Assembly: GCF_030326305.1 (NCBI RefSeq)
Contig: NZ_JACAKB010000015.1
Span: 1-64,000, forward strand
From: Myroides odoratimimus
GTDB lineage: Bacteria; Bacteroidota; Bacteroidia; Flavobacteriales; Flavobacteriaceae
Reading direction: 5' to 3'
Length of the DNA: 64,000 nt
The notes beneath the pieces were generated by a model. That model did not search any database, was not told the origin of the DNA, and saw only the letters and a list, made by a program, of their open reading frames with translations. Made by a program: the position numbers and the translations under genes. Shown here piece by piece: positions 1 through 8,386 of the stretch. How positions within the stretch are numbered: position 1 is the first letter of the stretch; each line of letters begins with the position of its first letter.

Positions 1-43
1 TGTAGCAGAGAAAAAGTAGCCTAAAACATTATACTTTAAAAAT

Positions 44-886
44 TTAAAAATACTCTAGGTTTATAGGGGTCAAAACATGTGAGACACCATTTTTTACTGT
101 ACCATAAAGAAATGATTTACCATCTTTTCGTTTAAAGTAGGTTATGAACTTAATAAGTGTAATGGAAAGCGGACACTGTTTCATAAAGTGCTTTTCAAAT
201 ACTTTATGAAAGTAATAAAGAGAAGGGCCGTGTAAGTTTATTTGTAAATCCTTCTTAAGAAGGTTTCTTTTAAAATTATCAAAGGATAAATCTTTTATAA
301 TACCTTCTTCACGGAAACTTGAATACATTTTTTTTAAATCATCTTCCTGAAGATATTGAAAAAAATTATCATTTGAGTTTTGATCTTTAGGTGTGTGTAC
401 ATCATCTACTGTGTTTATTTTAGAATGTTTGTTTTTCTGTTCTTTGATAAAATCAATGGTAGCTTGAATTTTCTCCTGATATTCTTTTACTTTTTGTTCA
501 AAGCGAAGCTCTTCTTGTTCTTGGGCGATTTGCTCTTCTATTTTTTTCTTTTCTTCAGAATTTTCTGTCAAAGAGGGAGTTTTGAATAATGTTCTATCTT
601 GAGTGTAGATTACATAAAATAAGATATTGCTAGCTAATAGAATAGCGTATAATATAATATTCAATTCTTTGAAAAAAATTCCAGTTGTCCAAATACTTTG
701 AAAAGAAAAATAAGCGAAGAATAGAGTAGTTATACCAATCAGAAGCTTTAATCGGTCTAATTTGTTATCCCAAAGAATTACTTCTCCTAGTAAAAAGGGA
801 TATATCTTTTTAAAATAATAGTACCCGAAGTTTAGTACTAACATGATAAATAATACTGTTGCAGTTGTAATTAAAAATACTGTCAT
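44..886 (-). CDS. Membrane protein with coiled coil, unknown function
   Basis: I do not recognise this 280-residue protein. Three hydrophobic segments are visible near residues 4-24, 47-64 and 76-94. A charged Glu/Lys/Gln-rich stretch at about 108-150 is likely a coiled coil, and a soluble C-terminal domain of about 100 residues contains an aromatic patch near residue 225. It starts 4 bp after the stop of the integrase gene on the same strand, so the two are probably co-transcribed and this is most likely cargo of the integrated element. A membrane-anchored sensor or defence-type role would be speculation. The ATG start is unambiguous; the stop lies 44 bp from the window edge. Confidence 0.7.
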   Translation of the reverse strand: MTVFLITTATVLFIMLVLNFGYYYFKKIYPFLLGEVILWDNKLDRLKLLIGITTLFFAYFSFQSIWTTGIFFKELNIILYAILLASNILFYVIYTQDRTLFKTPSLTENSEEKKKIEEQIAQEQEELRFEQKVKEYQEKIQATIDFIKEQKNKHSKINTVDDVHTPKDQNSNDNFFQYLQEDDLKKMYSSFREEGIIKDLSFDNFKRNLLKKDLQINLHGPSLYYFHKVFEKHFMKQCPLSITLIKFITYFKRKDGKSFLYGTVKNGVSHVLTPINLEYF

Positions 887-890
887 AATC

Positions 891-2018
891 TTAAATATTT
901 ACTGATGGGAAAAAATTTGCGGCTGCTTTCATTCTCTCGTCTACTATCTTAGCGTATATAGCAGTTGTACGGATTTCACGATGTCCTAGACGTTTTGATA
1001 CTGTATAAATATCTGCACCATTTTCAAGTAGAATCACAGCATGAGTATGTCTTGCACTATGGAAAGTAATATGCTTTGAAATACCAGCTTTATTACACCA
1101 TAGTACAATAGCGTTGTTATAAACTGCTGAGTATTTTAAACCTATAAATACACGGTTCATATTACCTTTACGCTCTCCCAATAGATCTCGAGCTTGTTTA
1201 GAGATATAAAGATATTCAACTCCATCTGTTTTTTCTTGTCTAAAATTTATGCGATATGAATCGTCTTCATCTCGAACTTCAGACCATGTCATAGTATTGA
1301 TATCTGACCAACGTAATCCTGTAAAACAAGAAAATAGAAAAGCACGTTTTAATACTTCATATTTACATTCAGTATTGGCTAGGTCTTGTACTTCATTAAA
1401 AGTGAGGTATTCTCTTTGACTCTCTGCCTGTTCAAATGATTTAGCTTTAGGGGCATAATTTATAGCTAAATAACCTTCATCAAAGGCAGCACGTAAACAA
1501 GCTTTAAACTTATTGAAGTAGGAATATTTTGAGTTTAACGATAAAGGTAGATCGCTCTTAGTTCGGGCTTCTTTGTCAAAATAAGTGCGTATGCGTTTTA
1601 CAAACTTTTCATCAATATCATCAAAGATAATATTAGGGGAGATACAACGTTTTAAATGAACCATTGTTGCAGTCCAATTGCCATAGTTCTTTGGACTGTT
1701 AATTTTCTCTTCTGTTTTCTCATGAAAGTAGTCTAAAAAGCGTCTTTTTCCCTTTGTAGTATTTTTAAGATCAAACTTACCTTGATAGTATTCTGCTTCT
1801 CTAATAGCTAGAAGTTTTTTAGCTAATAAAAGAGTTTCTTTATTCTCTTTTTTTTCATTAGCATTCTTTGGCTCACCATATAAGTATAATTTTAAATTCT
1901 CGTATTCTCTAATATGTTTACGTTTACCTTCTGGCGTAATTTCCGATCCTTTGTAATATTCAATAGCTAAATTAACTGAACCATCTTTTAATTTACGTTC
2001 TATAAGTGATATTTTCAT
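891..2018 (-). CDS. Tyrosine recombinase / site-specific integrase
   Basis: This 375-residue phage-integrase-family protein cuts and joins DNA at attachment sites to insert or excise a mobile element. It has an N-terminal arm-binding region (about 1-90), a SAM-like core-binding domain (about 95-200) and a C-terminal catalytic domain. The catalytic set is complete: R236 in TGLRWSDI, K263, H320 and R323 in HSARHTHA, H346 in LGHRE and the nucleophile Y355 in AIYAKI. The length fits Bacteroidota integrases. Its start faces the 3' end of mnmE about 150 bp away, the arrangement seen for islands that integrate at the end of mnmE (trmE), such as SGI1 in enterobacteria. It appears intact; the rest of the element lies to the left of the window. 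Confidence 0.93.
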   Translation of the reverse strand: MKISLIERKLKDGSVNLAIEYYKGSEITPEGKRKHIREYENLKLYLYGEPKNANEKKENKETLLLAKKLLAIREAEYYQGKFDLKNTTKGKRRFLDYFHEKTEEKINSPKNYGNWTATMVHLKRCISPNIIFDDIDEKFVKRIRTYFDKEARTKSDLPLSLNSKYSYFNKFKACLRAAFDEGYLAINYAPKAKSFEQAESQREYLTFNEVQDLANTECKYEVLKRAFLFSCFTGLRWSDINTMTWSEVRDEDDSYRINFRQEKTDGVEYLYISKQARDLLGERKGNMNRVFIGLKYSAVYNNAIVLWCNKAGISKHITFHSARHTHAVILLENGADIYTVSKRLGHREIRTTAIYAKIVDERMKAAANFFPSVNI

Positions 2019-2023
2019 AATTG

Positions 2024-2069
2024 GTACATTTGTACAGATTGATATTAAAAATTAGTACTGAATTAGTAC
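2024..2069. promoter_or_regulatory. Cluster of GTAC repeats upstream of integrase
   Basis: Four GTAC cores occur in 46 bp just upstream of the integrase start. Two form an inverted pair, GTACA-TT-TGTAC (2024-2035). Two are direct copies of ATTAGTAC at 2051-2058 and 2062-2069, whose starts are 11 bp (one helical turn) apart. They could be arm-type integrase sites or an operator; this is inference from the pattern. Confidence 0.4.
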
Positions 2070-2076
2070 ATCATCT

Positions 2077-2196
2077 GATACAAAAGTAAACAAAAAGAAA
2101 AGACTATCAAGTATAAAAACCTGATAGTCAATTAAAAGAAAGTATATCTTACTAAGGGAAAGGTAATTTATTTGCCGATACAAAAGTTCGCAAAAA
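2077..2196. repeat. Direct repeat of the mnmE 3' end, putative attachment core
   Basis: GATACAAAAGT occurs at 2077-2087 and again at 2177-2187, exactly 100 bp apart. A further CAAAAA matches at 2091-2096 and 2191-2196. The inner copy is the last codons of mnmE (complement reads ...ACTTTTGTATC..., coding F-C-I-G-K), the region used as attB by mnmE-targeting integrases. The outer copy lies between the integrase and the mnmE terminator hairpin. Assignment as att core is inferred from position and repetition. Confidence 0.5.
2102..2129 (-). terminator. Hairpin terminator of mnmE
   Basis: GACTATCA (2102-2109) pairs with TGATAGTC (2122-2129). On the minus strand the hairpin is followed by TTTTCTTTTT, as expected for an intrinsic terminator about 40 nt after the mnmE stop. 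Confidence 0.6.
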
Positions 2197-3559
2197 TATT
2201 CCCTAATAATTCATCATTCGTAACTTGTCCTGTTATTTCACCGAAGAAGTATAATGCTTGGCGGATATCTATGGCCATTAAGTCAGCGGATAAATTAGTC
2301 TGTAATCCCCATTTTACCTTTTCGATTTCTTCCAAAGCTTTTAATAGAGAGTCATAGTGACGAGTATTCGTTACGATAGTCTCATTATTGCGTAGAGCAC
2401 CAGTATTAACGAAGCCTAATAGAGCCTCTTTTAGTTCTTCTACACCCATATTTTCTTTTGCAGACATCAGCATTAGGTTGTCGATATTTGCTTGGTATAA
2501 ACCAATTTGTTCCTCTGATAACAAGTCCCTCTTGTTACAGACTACAAGAAGTGGTTTTAGAGGGTATTTGTTTTTTAGTTTCTCTAACTCAATTTTAATC
2601 TGATCAAGAGAACTACTATTTAGCTTAGCTCCATCTATTAGGTAGATAACTACTTGAGCAGCTTCTATCTTCTCGAATGTCTTTTGGATACCTATACTTT
2701 CTACGACGTCTTTAGTCTCACGGATACCAGCAGTATCTATGAATCTAAATCCAATACCATCTATTACTAATTCATCTTCGATTGTATCACGTGTTGTACC
2801 AGCGATGTCTGATACGATAGCACGCTCTTCATTTAGCAGAGCATTCAGTAGGGTAGATTTTCCTACGTTAGGTTCTCCAACGATAGCTACAGGAATACCA
2901 TTCTTAATTACATTACCAACAGCGAAAGAGTCGATAAGACGTTTAAGTACAAATTCTATACGGTCGATTAGTTCTCTAAACTGTGTACGATCAGCAAACT
3001 CAACATCTTCTTCTGAGAAGTCTAACTCTAACTCAATAAGAGAAGCAAAGTTCAATAATTGCTCACGAAGTTTAGCGATCTCACTTGAAAAACCACCACG
3101 CATTTGTTGCATAGCGATTTGATGACTTGCTTCATTGTCAGAGGCAATTAAGTCAGCTACCGCTTCAGCTTGAGATAGGTCTAGCTTTCCATTTAAGAAG
3201 GCACGCATGGTGAACTCTCCTGCTTGAGCCATTTTAGCACCTTTGCGCAGACATAATTGGATGATCTGTTGTTGGATAAAGGTTGAACCATGACAAGAAA
3301 TTTCAATTGTATTTTCTCCTGTGTATGAATTAGGTCCTTTAAAAACAGACACTAATACCTGGTCCAATACACGCTCTCCATCTACAATATGACCTAAGTG
3401 TAAAGTATGTGTTTTTTGTGTCGTTAAATCTTTATTCTTGATCGATTTAAAAATGCCATTGACTAGTGTAATTGCATCTTTCCCCGAAACTCTTATTATA
3501 GCTACAGCACCTGCTCCTGAAGGAGTAGCTAAAGCGACAATAGTATCTTGTAATATCAT
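2168..3559 (-). CDS. mnmE: tRNA-modifying GTPase MnmE
   Basis: MnmE, with MnmG, makes 5-carboxymethylaminomethyluridine at wobble U34 of certain tRNAs. The 463-residue length is normal. The N-terminal formyl-THF-binding domain spans about 1-120. The G domain has the P-loop GEPNVGKS (228-235), the switch motif DTAG (275-278) and NKRD (342-345). The C-terminus ends in the hallmark FCIGK with the redox-type Cys. The ATG start gives the conserved MxxxDTIVALATP opening. It reads toward the integrase; its last 20 bases carry the repeated putative attachment core. Nothing suggests the gene is damaged by integration: the terminal codons are intact. Confidence 0.98.
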   Translation of the reverse strand: MILQDTIVALATPSGAGAVAIIRVSGKDAITLVNGIFKSIKNKDLTTQKTHTLHLGHIVDGERVLDQVLVSVFKGPNSYTGENTIEISCHGSTFIQQQIIQLCLRKGAKMAQAGEFTMRAFLNGKLDLSQAEAVADLIASDNEASHQIAMQQMRGGFSSEIAKLREQLLNFASLIELELDFSEEDVEFADRTQFRELIDRIEFVLKRLIDSFAVGNVIKNGIPVAIVGEPNVGKSTLLNALLNEERAIVSDIAGTTRDTIEDELVIDGIGFRFIDTAGIRETKDVVESIGIQKTFEKIEAAQVVIYLIDGAKLNSSSLDQIKIELEKLKNKYPLKPLLVVCNKRDLLSEEQIGLYQANIDNLMLMSAKENMGVEELKEALLGFVNTGALRNNETIVTNTRHYDSLLKALEEIEKVKWGLQTNLSADLMAIDIRQALYFFGEITGQVTNDELLGNIFANFCIGK

Positions 3560-3878
3560 ATCTTTTCTAAATATGAGGCAAAGATACTATTAATTCATTT
3601 AATCTAATGATGTCTACTATAGGGAAGAAAAGTTCTTTGTATTGCTACTACTAGCGTGGTTAGGTACATGGTATTTAAGTAGAAATATTTATTACTATAA
3701 GGCTAATTAAAGGTAGAGTAGTGCCCTAATTTGTCTATTTATACCTAATAGGTATAAAAGTAAGTCTTTACATGCTATTTAAGCTCTCTATCGCATATTT
3801 TACAACTTTTAGCCTTTAAAATACTATAAAAACATAAAGATTATTCATATCTTTATACAAATAAAACAATTGGATACC
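3560..3878. other. Divergent promoter region mnmE / universal stress gene
   Basis: This 319-bp AT-rich spacer separates two divergent genes and must hold both promoters. A near-match to the Bacteroidota -7 element (TATCTTTA, around 3849-3856) precedes the stress gene, but I see no convincing -33 partner. No ORF or strong hairpin was found. Confidence 0.4.
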
Positions 3879-4712
3879 ATGAAAAAAATACTATTCCCTA
3901 CAGATTTTTCAGAAACAGCTAACAATGCTCTAGTATATGCGTTAAGAATGGCAGAAAACCAAAATGCAACTCTTTTTGTATTACATGCTTATGAGATGCC
4001 TGTGATTTCTGCAACAGCTAATCCTGTAATGGTACAGGATGTATATAAATCTATTGAGTTGAGCAATTTTGAAAATTTCAAAGATCAAGTACCTCAAATT
4101 AGAGATATAGCAAAACAGCATAACTTAGACCATGTTCCAATGCACTTCATTTTAGAAGAAGGTTTCTTGAATACTATCTTAAAGAAAAGAGTTAAAGAAG
4201 AAGAGATTGATTTAGTAGTGATGGGAACAAATGGTAACTCAGGATTAGATAAAAAAATCTTAGGTTCTAATACAGCTAATGCAATTGGTTCTTTAGGAAT
4301 TCCTGTGTTGAGCATTCCTCATGATGCTATTTTTGATGGAATTAATTCTATTGCATTTACAACTTTGTTCAGTTCACAAGATAAAACTACTTTAGAGACT
4401 ATTGTTCAAATGGCTAAAGGGTTTAATGCAACTGTAAAATGTATTCACGTTGCAACTGCAAAAGATAAAGCAGATCCTGCTGTAATTAATAGTTGGAAAG
4501 AGAATTTTAAAAATGACAATGTGAAATTCTATATTGTAGAAAGCAGTGATGTAGAAAAAGCAGTATTTGATTTCTTAGACGAAGAGAATATTGACCTTTT
4601 GGTTTCTGTAAAAAGAAATAGAGGTTTCTTCGAAAAGCTATTTACAAGTAGTATGACTAAGAAATTAAGTTACCACAACTATGTTCCTGTGTTAGCTTTC
4701 CACGAAGAATAA
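3879..4712 (+). CDS. Universal stress protein, tandem UspA domains
   Basis: This 277-residue cytoplasmic protein has two UspA folds in tandem. The first, about 1-145, opens with MKKILFPTDFSE and carries the ATP-binding-type glycine motif GTNGNSGLDKKILGSNT near 118-134. The second (about 150-277) is more divergent and lacks a clear G-x2-G-x9-G(S/T) motif. Such proteins help cells survive starvation, oxidative or energy stress. I chose the ATG at 3879; a TTG three codons upstream would only add M-D-T. It stands alone between an mnmE-divergent spacer and its own strong terminator. Confidence 0.92.
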   Translation: MKKILFPTDFSETANNALVYALRMAENQNATLFVLHAYEMPVISATANPVMVQDVYKSIELSNFENFKDQVPQIRDIAKQHNLDHVPMHFILEEGFLNTILKKRVKEEEIDLVVMGTNGNSGLDKKILGSNTANAIGSLGIPVLSIPHDAIFDGINSIAFTTLFSSQDKTTLETIVQMAKGFNATVKCIHVATAKDKADPAVINSWKENFKNDNVKFYIVESSDVEKAVFDFLDEENIDLLVSVKRNRGFFEKLFTSSMTKKLSYHNYVPVLAFHEE

Positions 4713-4737
4713 GAATTTTTCTTTATTAAGTATATAG

Positions 4738-4764
4738 AGGTGTCCTTTTAGGGCACCTTTTTTT
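4738..4764 (+). terminator. Intrinsic terminator after the stress gene
   Basis: AGGTGTCC (4738-4745) pairs with GGGCACCT (4751-4758), with one G-T pair, followed by a run of seven T. Confidence 0.85.
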
Positions 4765-5621
4765 GTTGTAGTTAATCTAGTGCTGTATAACGTGTTTTCT
4801 GATTTCAAGAGTGATCATCATTTGATAGTTAAATGGCCTCATAAAAGGTAGTGAGCTTTTTTTACCTTATAGTAAGTTCGTACGGGATGTTTTAGGCTAA
4901 AACATGTATAAGTGTAGCTCTTCTTAAAACTAACTCCTAAAAACCAATTAAAATAGTTAAAAACACATAGAGTATGGTTAATGATAGTTTTAACGATTAC
5001 TAACGGATAAAATAAACATCTCTGTTAGTATTTGTTAGTTAGTAACTTATGCAGAATGTTTAATTATAGAAGACTATTAAAGTCTAGTTTTTGTCTTTTT
5101 AAGTCAATCTTAAAGGAAGATTACTACTCACCATAATGGGTAGGAGACATAGATAAAGAAAATATAATAATTATAGTAGAATGAATAATGTTTACAAGAG
5201 TATGAGAAAATGAAACATTCTTTTTTATAAAATATGGAGAAGGACTTCTACTGTATTGGAATGCAGTGTATCTAGTGTATATAAGTGTCTAAACTATAAA
5301 ATTAGGGCCCGCTTTAATTGTAGTTATCATTAAGTATTAGAAAACTGATTTAGCCTTTTGAGTAGGGCGTTTCATTTTTTAAACGTACAGTTTAGATGTT
5401 TCATAAAGCAATATACGAAAGACTAGTTATTATTTAAATTGATATTTATCAGTATATAGCTTTATGATTGCTTAACTGTTTTGTTTTTAGGTGTTTATGT
5501 TGTTTATGTTTTACGTAAAAAAGTTAGTTTTTGAGTAGTTTATTGCGTCAAACATAAAAGTATTGGGTAGTTGTAATTCAATATAAAGGTAAAACTTTGT
5601 AGAAATAAAAATATTATAGCT
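4765..5621. other. Long AT-rich intergenic region, no gene found
   Basis: About 860 bp without a convincing ORF on either strand. It contains a perfect 19-bp palindrome at 4887-4905 (9-bp arms around one G). The 3' part presumably carries the promoter of the operon beginning at 5622, but no strict TTTG/TAnnTTTG pair was found. No homology to known RNAs was recognised by eye. Confidence 0.5.
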
Positions 5622-5978
5622 ATGGATACACTCTTGTATTACTTTTACTATTTAAGCTCACATTTTGAGAGCTTTTCCCCAGTAGTAAGGCTAACTGTTT
5701 TTTTAACTATGCTACTTGGGGGAGTTTATATTTATTCTTTATTGAGAATTGGCGCTGTTGCTTATAGAAATAAAGTAGAGAAGCAGCGATACTCTAAAGT
5801 TAAAGAAAAATATGAAGAACCTCTTTATGCTTTATTACAAACTAAAGAAAACATTTCATCTAATCAAGTACTACAGAGTTTAGGCTTAGAAAATAATGAG
5901 CTTAAGAATTGGGAGAAAGCTTGTATAACAGACTTATTAGTGAATCTAATCAGAAAAGGAAATGGAGTACAACACTAA
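5622..5978 (+). CDS. Small single-pass membrane protein
   Basis: A 118-residue protein I do not recognise. One clear transmembrane helix lies at about 20-42, followed by a basic juxtamembrane segment and a helical cytoplasmic region of about 65 residues. Its last 17 bases overlap the next gene, the HEAT-repeat protein, in another frame, so the two are translationally coupled and probably form a complex at the inner membrane. They lie upstream of, and on the same strand as, the glycosyltransferase cluster. A role in anchoring or controlling the synthase is an inference from order only. Confidence 0.7.
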   Translation: MDTLLYYFYYLSSHFESFSPVVRLTVFLTMLLGGVYIYSLLRIGAVAYRNKVEKQRYSKVKEKYEEPLYALLQTKENISSNQVLQSLGLENNELKNWEKACITDLLVNLIRKGNGVQH

Positions 5979-6750
5979 TAATTATAACGAGATTCTTAAA
6001 GCTCTAGATTTACCTAACTATTGGGAGAACCGTTTAAAGAGTAAGGTAAATAAGAAGAGCGTACATTCTCTTAGAATGCTAGAGCATTTGGGAGACAATG
6101 TATCAGGTACTGCTATTGCTCAGAAATTGTACTCAGAGAATACACATATTAGAAAGCATGCAAAGAGCATTTTTATGAAGTTTTCGTCTCATGATTCTTT
6201 TAAGTTTTTAGAGAATGACTTTGATCGTGATTTTAATGCTTTTGATGAAGTTCGTATTCATACTTCTTTAGTGAAAAGAGCATCTACTAGACCTTTGCCA
6301 TTGTTAATGAGATGGGTGAATGTAGCGAAGAATGATAAGTATCAAGCCTTCTTGATCTATGAAATAGCTTTCTTTAAACAAGTAGAGAGCGCAGCTGATT
6401 TGTTGAGGTTGTATAAACAGACTAATTCAACAGTGGTAAAGAAAGCAATTGTAGAAGCATTGGGTGACTTTGCTTATCGAGATGCTATATCTGTGTTTAT
6501 AGAGGAGTTTAGTTATGTAGAACAACTTATTCAAAATGAAATTGTTATTGCCTTTGGTAAAATTGGAGGTATAGACGCTTTGTCATTTTTAGAACAGTTG
6601 TATTATGAAACTGAGAATAAAGAGTTGTTAGTAAATATTCTTTCTACAATTTATCTTTTAGATAAGAGTAAAGTGACCTATAATAAAATTAAAGAACAAG
6701 CAATTACTGATTTTGAAAGACAGATCATTGGGTATGTTGAGTTGCGCTAG
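5962..6750 (+). CDS. HEAT-repeat protein
   Basis: This 262-residue protein has no signal peptide and is built from repeated helix pairs. Units such as ALGDFAYRDAISVF and AFGKIGGIDALSFLEQL (about residues 165-215) match HEAT/PBS-lyase-like repeats, usually protein-protein interaction scaffolds. The ATG overlaps the end of the small membrane protein gene. It is followed by a 175-bp gap with a weak hairpin (6802-6817) before the GT2 gene, so it may be a separate transcript. I assign no biochemical function; a cytoplasmic adaptor for the polysaccharide synthase is possible. Confidence 0.8.
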   Translation: MEYNTNNYNEILKALDLPNYWENRLKSKVNKKSVHSLRMLEHLGDNVSGTAIAQKLYSENTHIRKHAKSIFMKFSSHDSFKFLENDFDRDFNAFDEVRIHTSLVKRASTRPLPLLMRWVNVAKNDKYQAFLIYEIAFFKQVESAADLLRLYKQTNSTVVKKAIVEALGDFAYRDAISVFIEEFSYVEQLIQNEIVIAFGKIGGIDALSFLEQLYYETENKELLVNILSTIYLLDKSKVTYNKIKEQAITDFERQIIGYVELR

Positions 6751-6925
6751 GAAGCAATATACTTGTTAATATACCTCTAACTGGTTAAGTGCTTTTTTAT
6801 TAATCACCTTTGTGATTTTACTTGTACAATAGACTAGAAGAAGATGATTTGAATGACTGTCTTCTTTTTAGCTTTTAGAGAGTGCAGAATATTGGCTTAA
6901 TCCCCAAAACCTTACTAAAATTAAT

Positions 6926-8374
6926 ATGGAAGAATTATTCTATTTTTATCAATACCTCGTTTATTTTTACGCTTGTTTAATTACTTTAATTTACTTCTTT
7001 TTAGCAATATTTGGATACTTTAAGATTATTAAAAATAAAGTAAAATATACGGCTAGAGAAGAACATACTTTAAGAACACATCCAGAGATAGCACCTGCTA
7101 TTTCAGTAGTAGCACCTGCTTATAATGAAGAGGTAATTATTATTGCTAATGTTCAATCTCTTTTAAATCTAGATTACCCTAATTTTGAGGTAATCATTGT
7201 GAATGACGGAAGTAAAGATCAAACTTTAGAATTACTTGTTGACAATTTTGATCTACAGGAAGTTCCTTACCCTTATATTCAGAAGGTTAGAAGTAAGCCT
7301 GTCAAACGTATTTTTAAATCTACTAACCCAGACTATAAGCGACTAACAGTAGTAGATAAAGAGAATGGCGGTACTAAAGCAGACGCTATGAATGCTGGTA
7401 TTAATGTTGCTCAATATGATTATTTTATCAATACAGATGTCGATTGTATTTTAAGTAAGGACACCCTAACCAAAATCATATTACCTGTACTAGATTCTAA
7501 AGTTCCTGTTATAGCAGTAGGGGCTACCATGAGAATGGCTAATGGGTGTGAGGTAAAAGATGGTCAGATTGTTAAAGTAAAAGCTCCTAATCGCTTAATC
7601 CCCTTATTTCAGGAGACAGAATATCTTCGTTCGTATTTATTGGCAAAAATGGGATGGTCTAGTTTTAACTTGATTCCTAATGTATCTGGTGGTTTTGGAC
7701 TTTTTGATAGAAATATTGTAGTAGAAGCAGGGGGGTATGACTCTTCTTCTCATGCAGAAGATATGGATATGACTTTTAGAATGATCGCTTATATGTGTGA
7801 CCAGAAGAAAGAATACCGTATCGAACAGATTGCTGATACATGCTGTTGGACAGAAGGCCCACCTAATCTTAAAGTACTCGGTAGACAGCGTACTAGATGG
7901 GGACGAGGATTGTTGCAGATTTTTATAGTACACAGAAGATTAATGCTTAATCCTAATTATGGAAGACTAGGACTAGTAGTCATGCCGTATGCATTGTTGT
8001 TTGAATTTATGGCACCTATTATTGAGTTTATAGGAATAGTGTTCTTAATCTTTTTATTTTTTACAAATCAGGTAAACTTAGAGACCTTCTGGCTTATGTT
8101 ACTGTTTGTTTACATGGTAGGAGCTACGATGTCATTAGTATCTATTTCTTTTGATATCATTGTCAAGAAACAGTATGACTCCTATATAGACTATCTAAAG
8201 CTTATTTTCTTATCAGCTTTCGAAGCTATTTTTTATCACCCTTTCATTGTATTTTTTAGCCTTAGAGGATACTGGCAGTTTATGACTAAAAAGAATTTTA
8301 AATGGGGAGAAATGACACGTCAAGGCTTTTCTCAAGAAACTAAAGCTGAATCAATAGAGACTACTCTATCTTAA
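6926..8374 (+). CDS. Processive family 2 glycosyltransferase (polysaccharide synthase)
   Basis: A 482-residue inner-membrane GT2 enzyme of the cellulose/PNAG/hyaluronan synthase type. An N-terminal TM helix (about 9-32) precedes the catalytic domain: VNDGS with D94, the metal-binding DVD at 171-173, the catalytic base in AED (D279) and the QxxRW signature QRTRW at 321-325. Several TM helices follow (about 345-455). QxxRW is the mark of processive synthases, which polymerise a sugar and pass the chain through their own membrane pore. The next genes encode a TPR/beta-barrel and a lipoprotein hydrolase, matching PgaC-PgaA-PgaB logic. No PilZ domain is present. The sugar donor is unknown; the nearby galE hints at UDP-Glc/Gal or UDP-HexNAc. 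Confidence 0.9.
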   Translation: MEELFYFYQYLVYFYACLITLIYFFLAIFGYFKIIKNKVKYTAREEHTLRTHPEIAPAISVVAPAYNEEVIIIANVQSLLNLDYPNFEVIIVNDGSKDQTLELLVDNFDLQEVPYPYIQKVRSKPVKRIFKSTNPDYKRLTVVDKENGGTKADAMNAGINVAQYDYFINTDVDCILSKDTLTKIILPVLDSKVPVIAVGATMRMANGCEVKDGQIVKVKAPNRLIPLFQETEYLRSYLLAKMGWSSFNLIPNVSGGFGLFDRNIVVEAGGYDSSSHAEDMDMTFRMIAYMCDQKKEYRIEQIADTCCWTEGPPNLKVLGRQRTRWGRGLLQIFIVHRRLMLNPNYGRLGLVVMPYALLFEFMAPIIEFIGIVFLIFLFFTNQVNLETFWLMLLFVYMVGATMSLVSISFDIIVKKQYDSYIDYLKLIFLSAFEAIFYHPFIVFFSLRGYWQFMTKKNFKWGEMTRQGFSQETKAESIETTLS

Positions 8375-8386
8375 TTTGTAAACGAA

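Noticed and set aside
6926-8374. Direct c-di-GMP control of the polysaccharide synthase
   Set aside because: No PilZ domain or GGDEF/EAL gene was found in the operon, so this regulation is not supported here.
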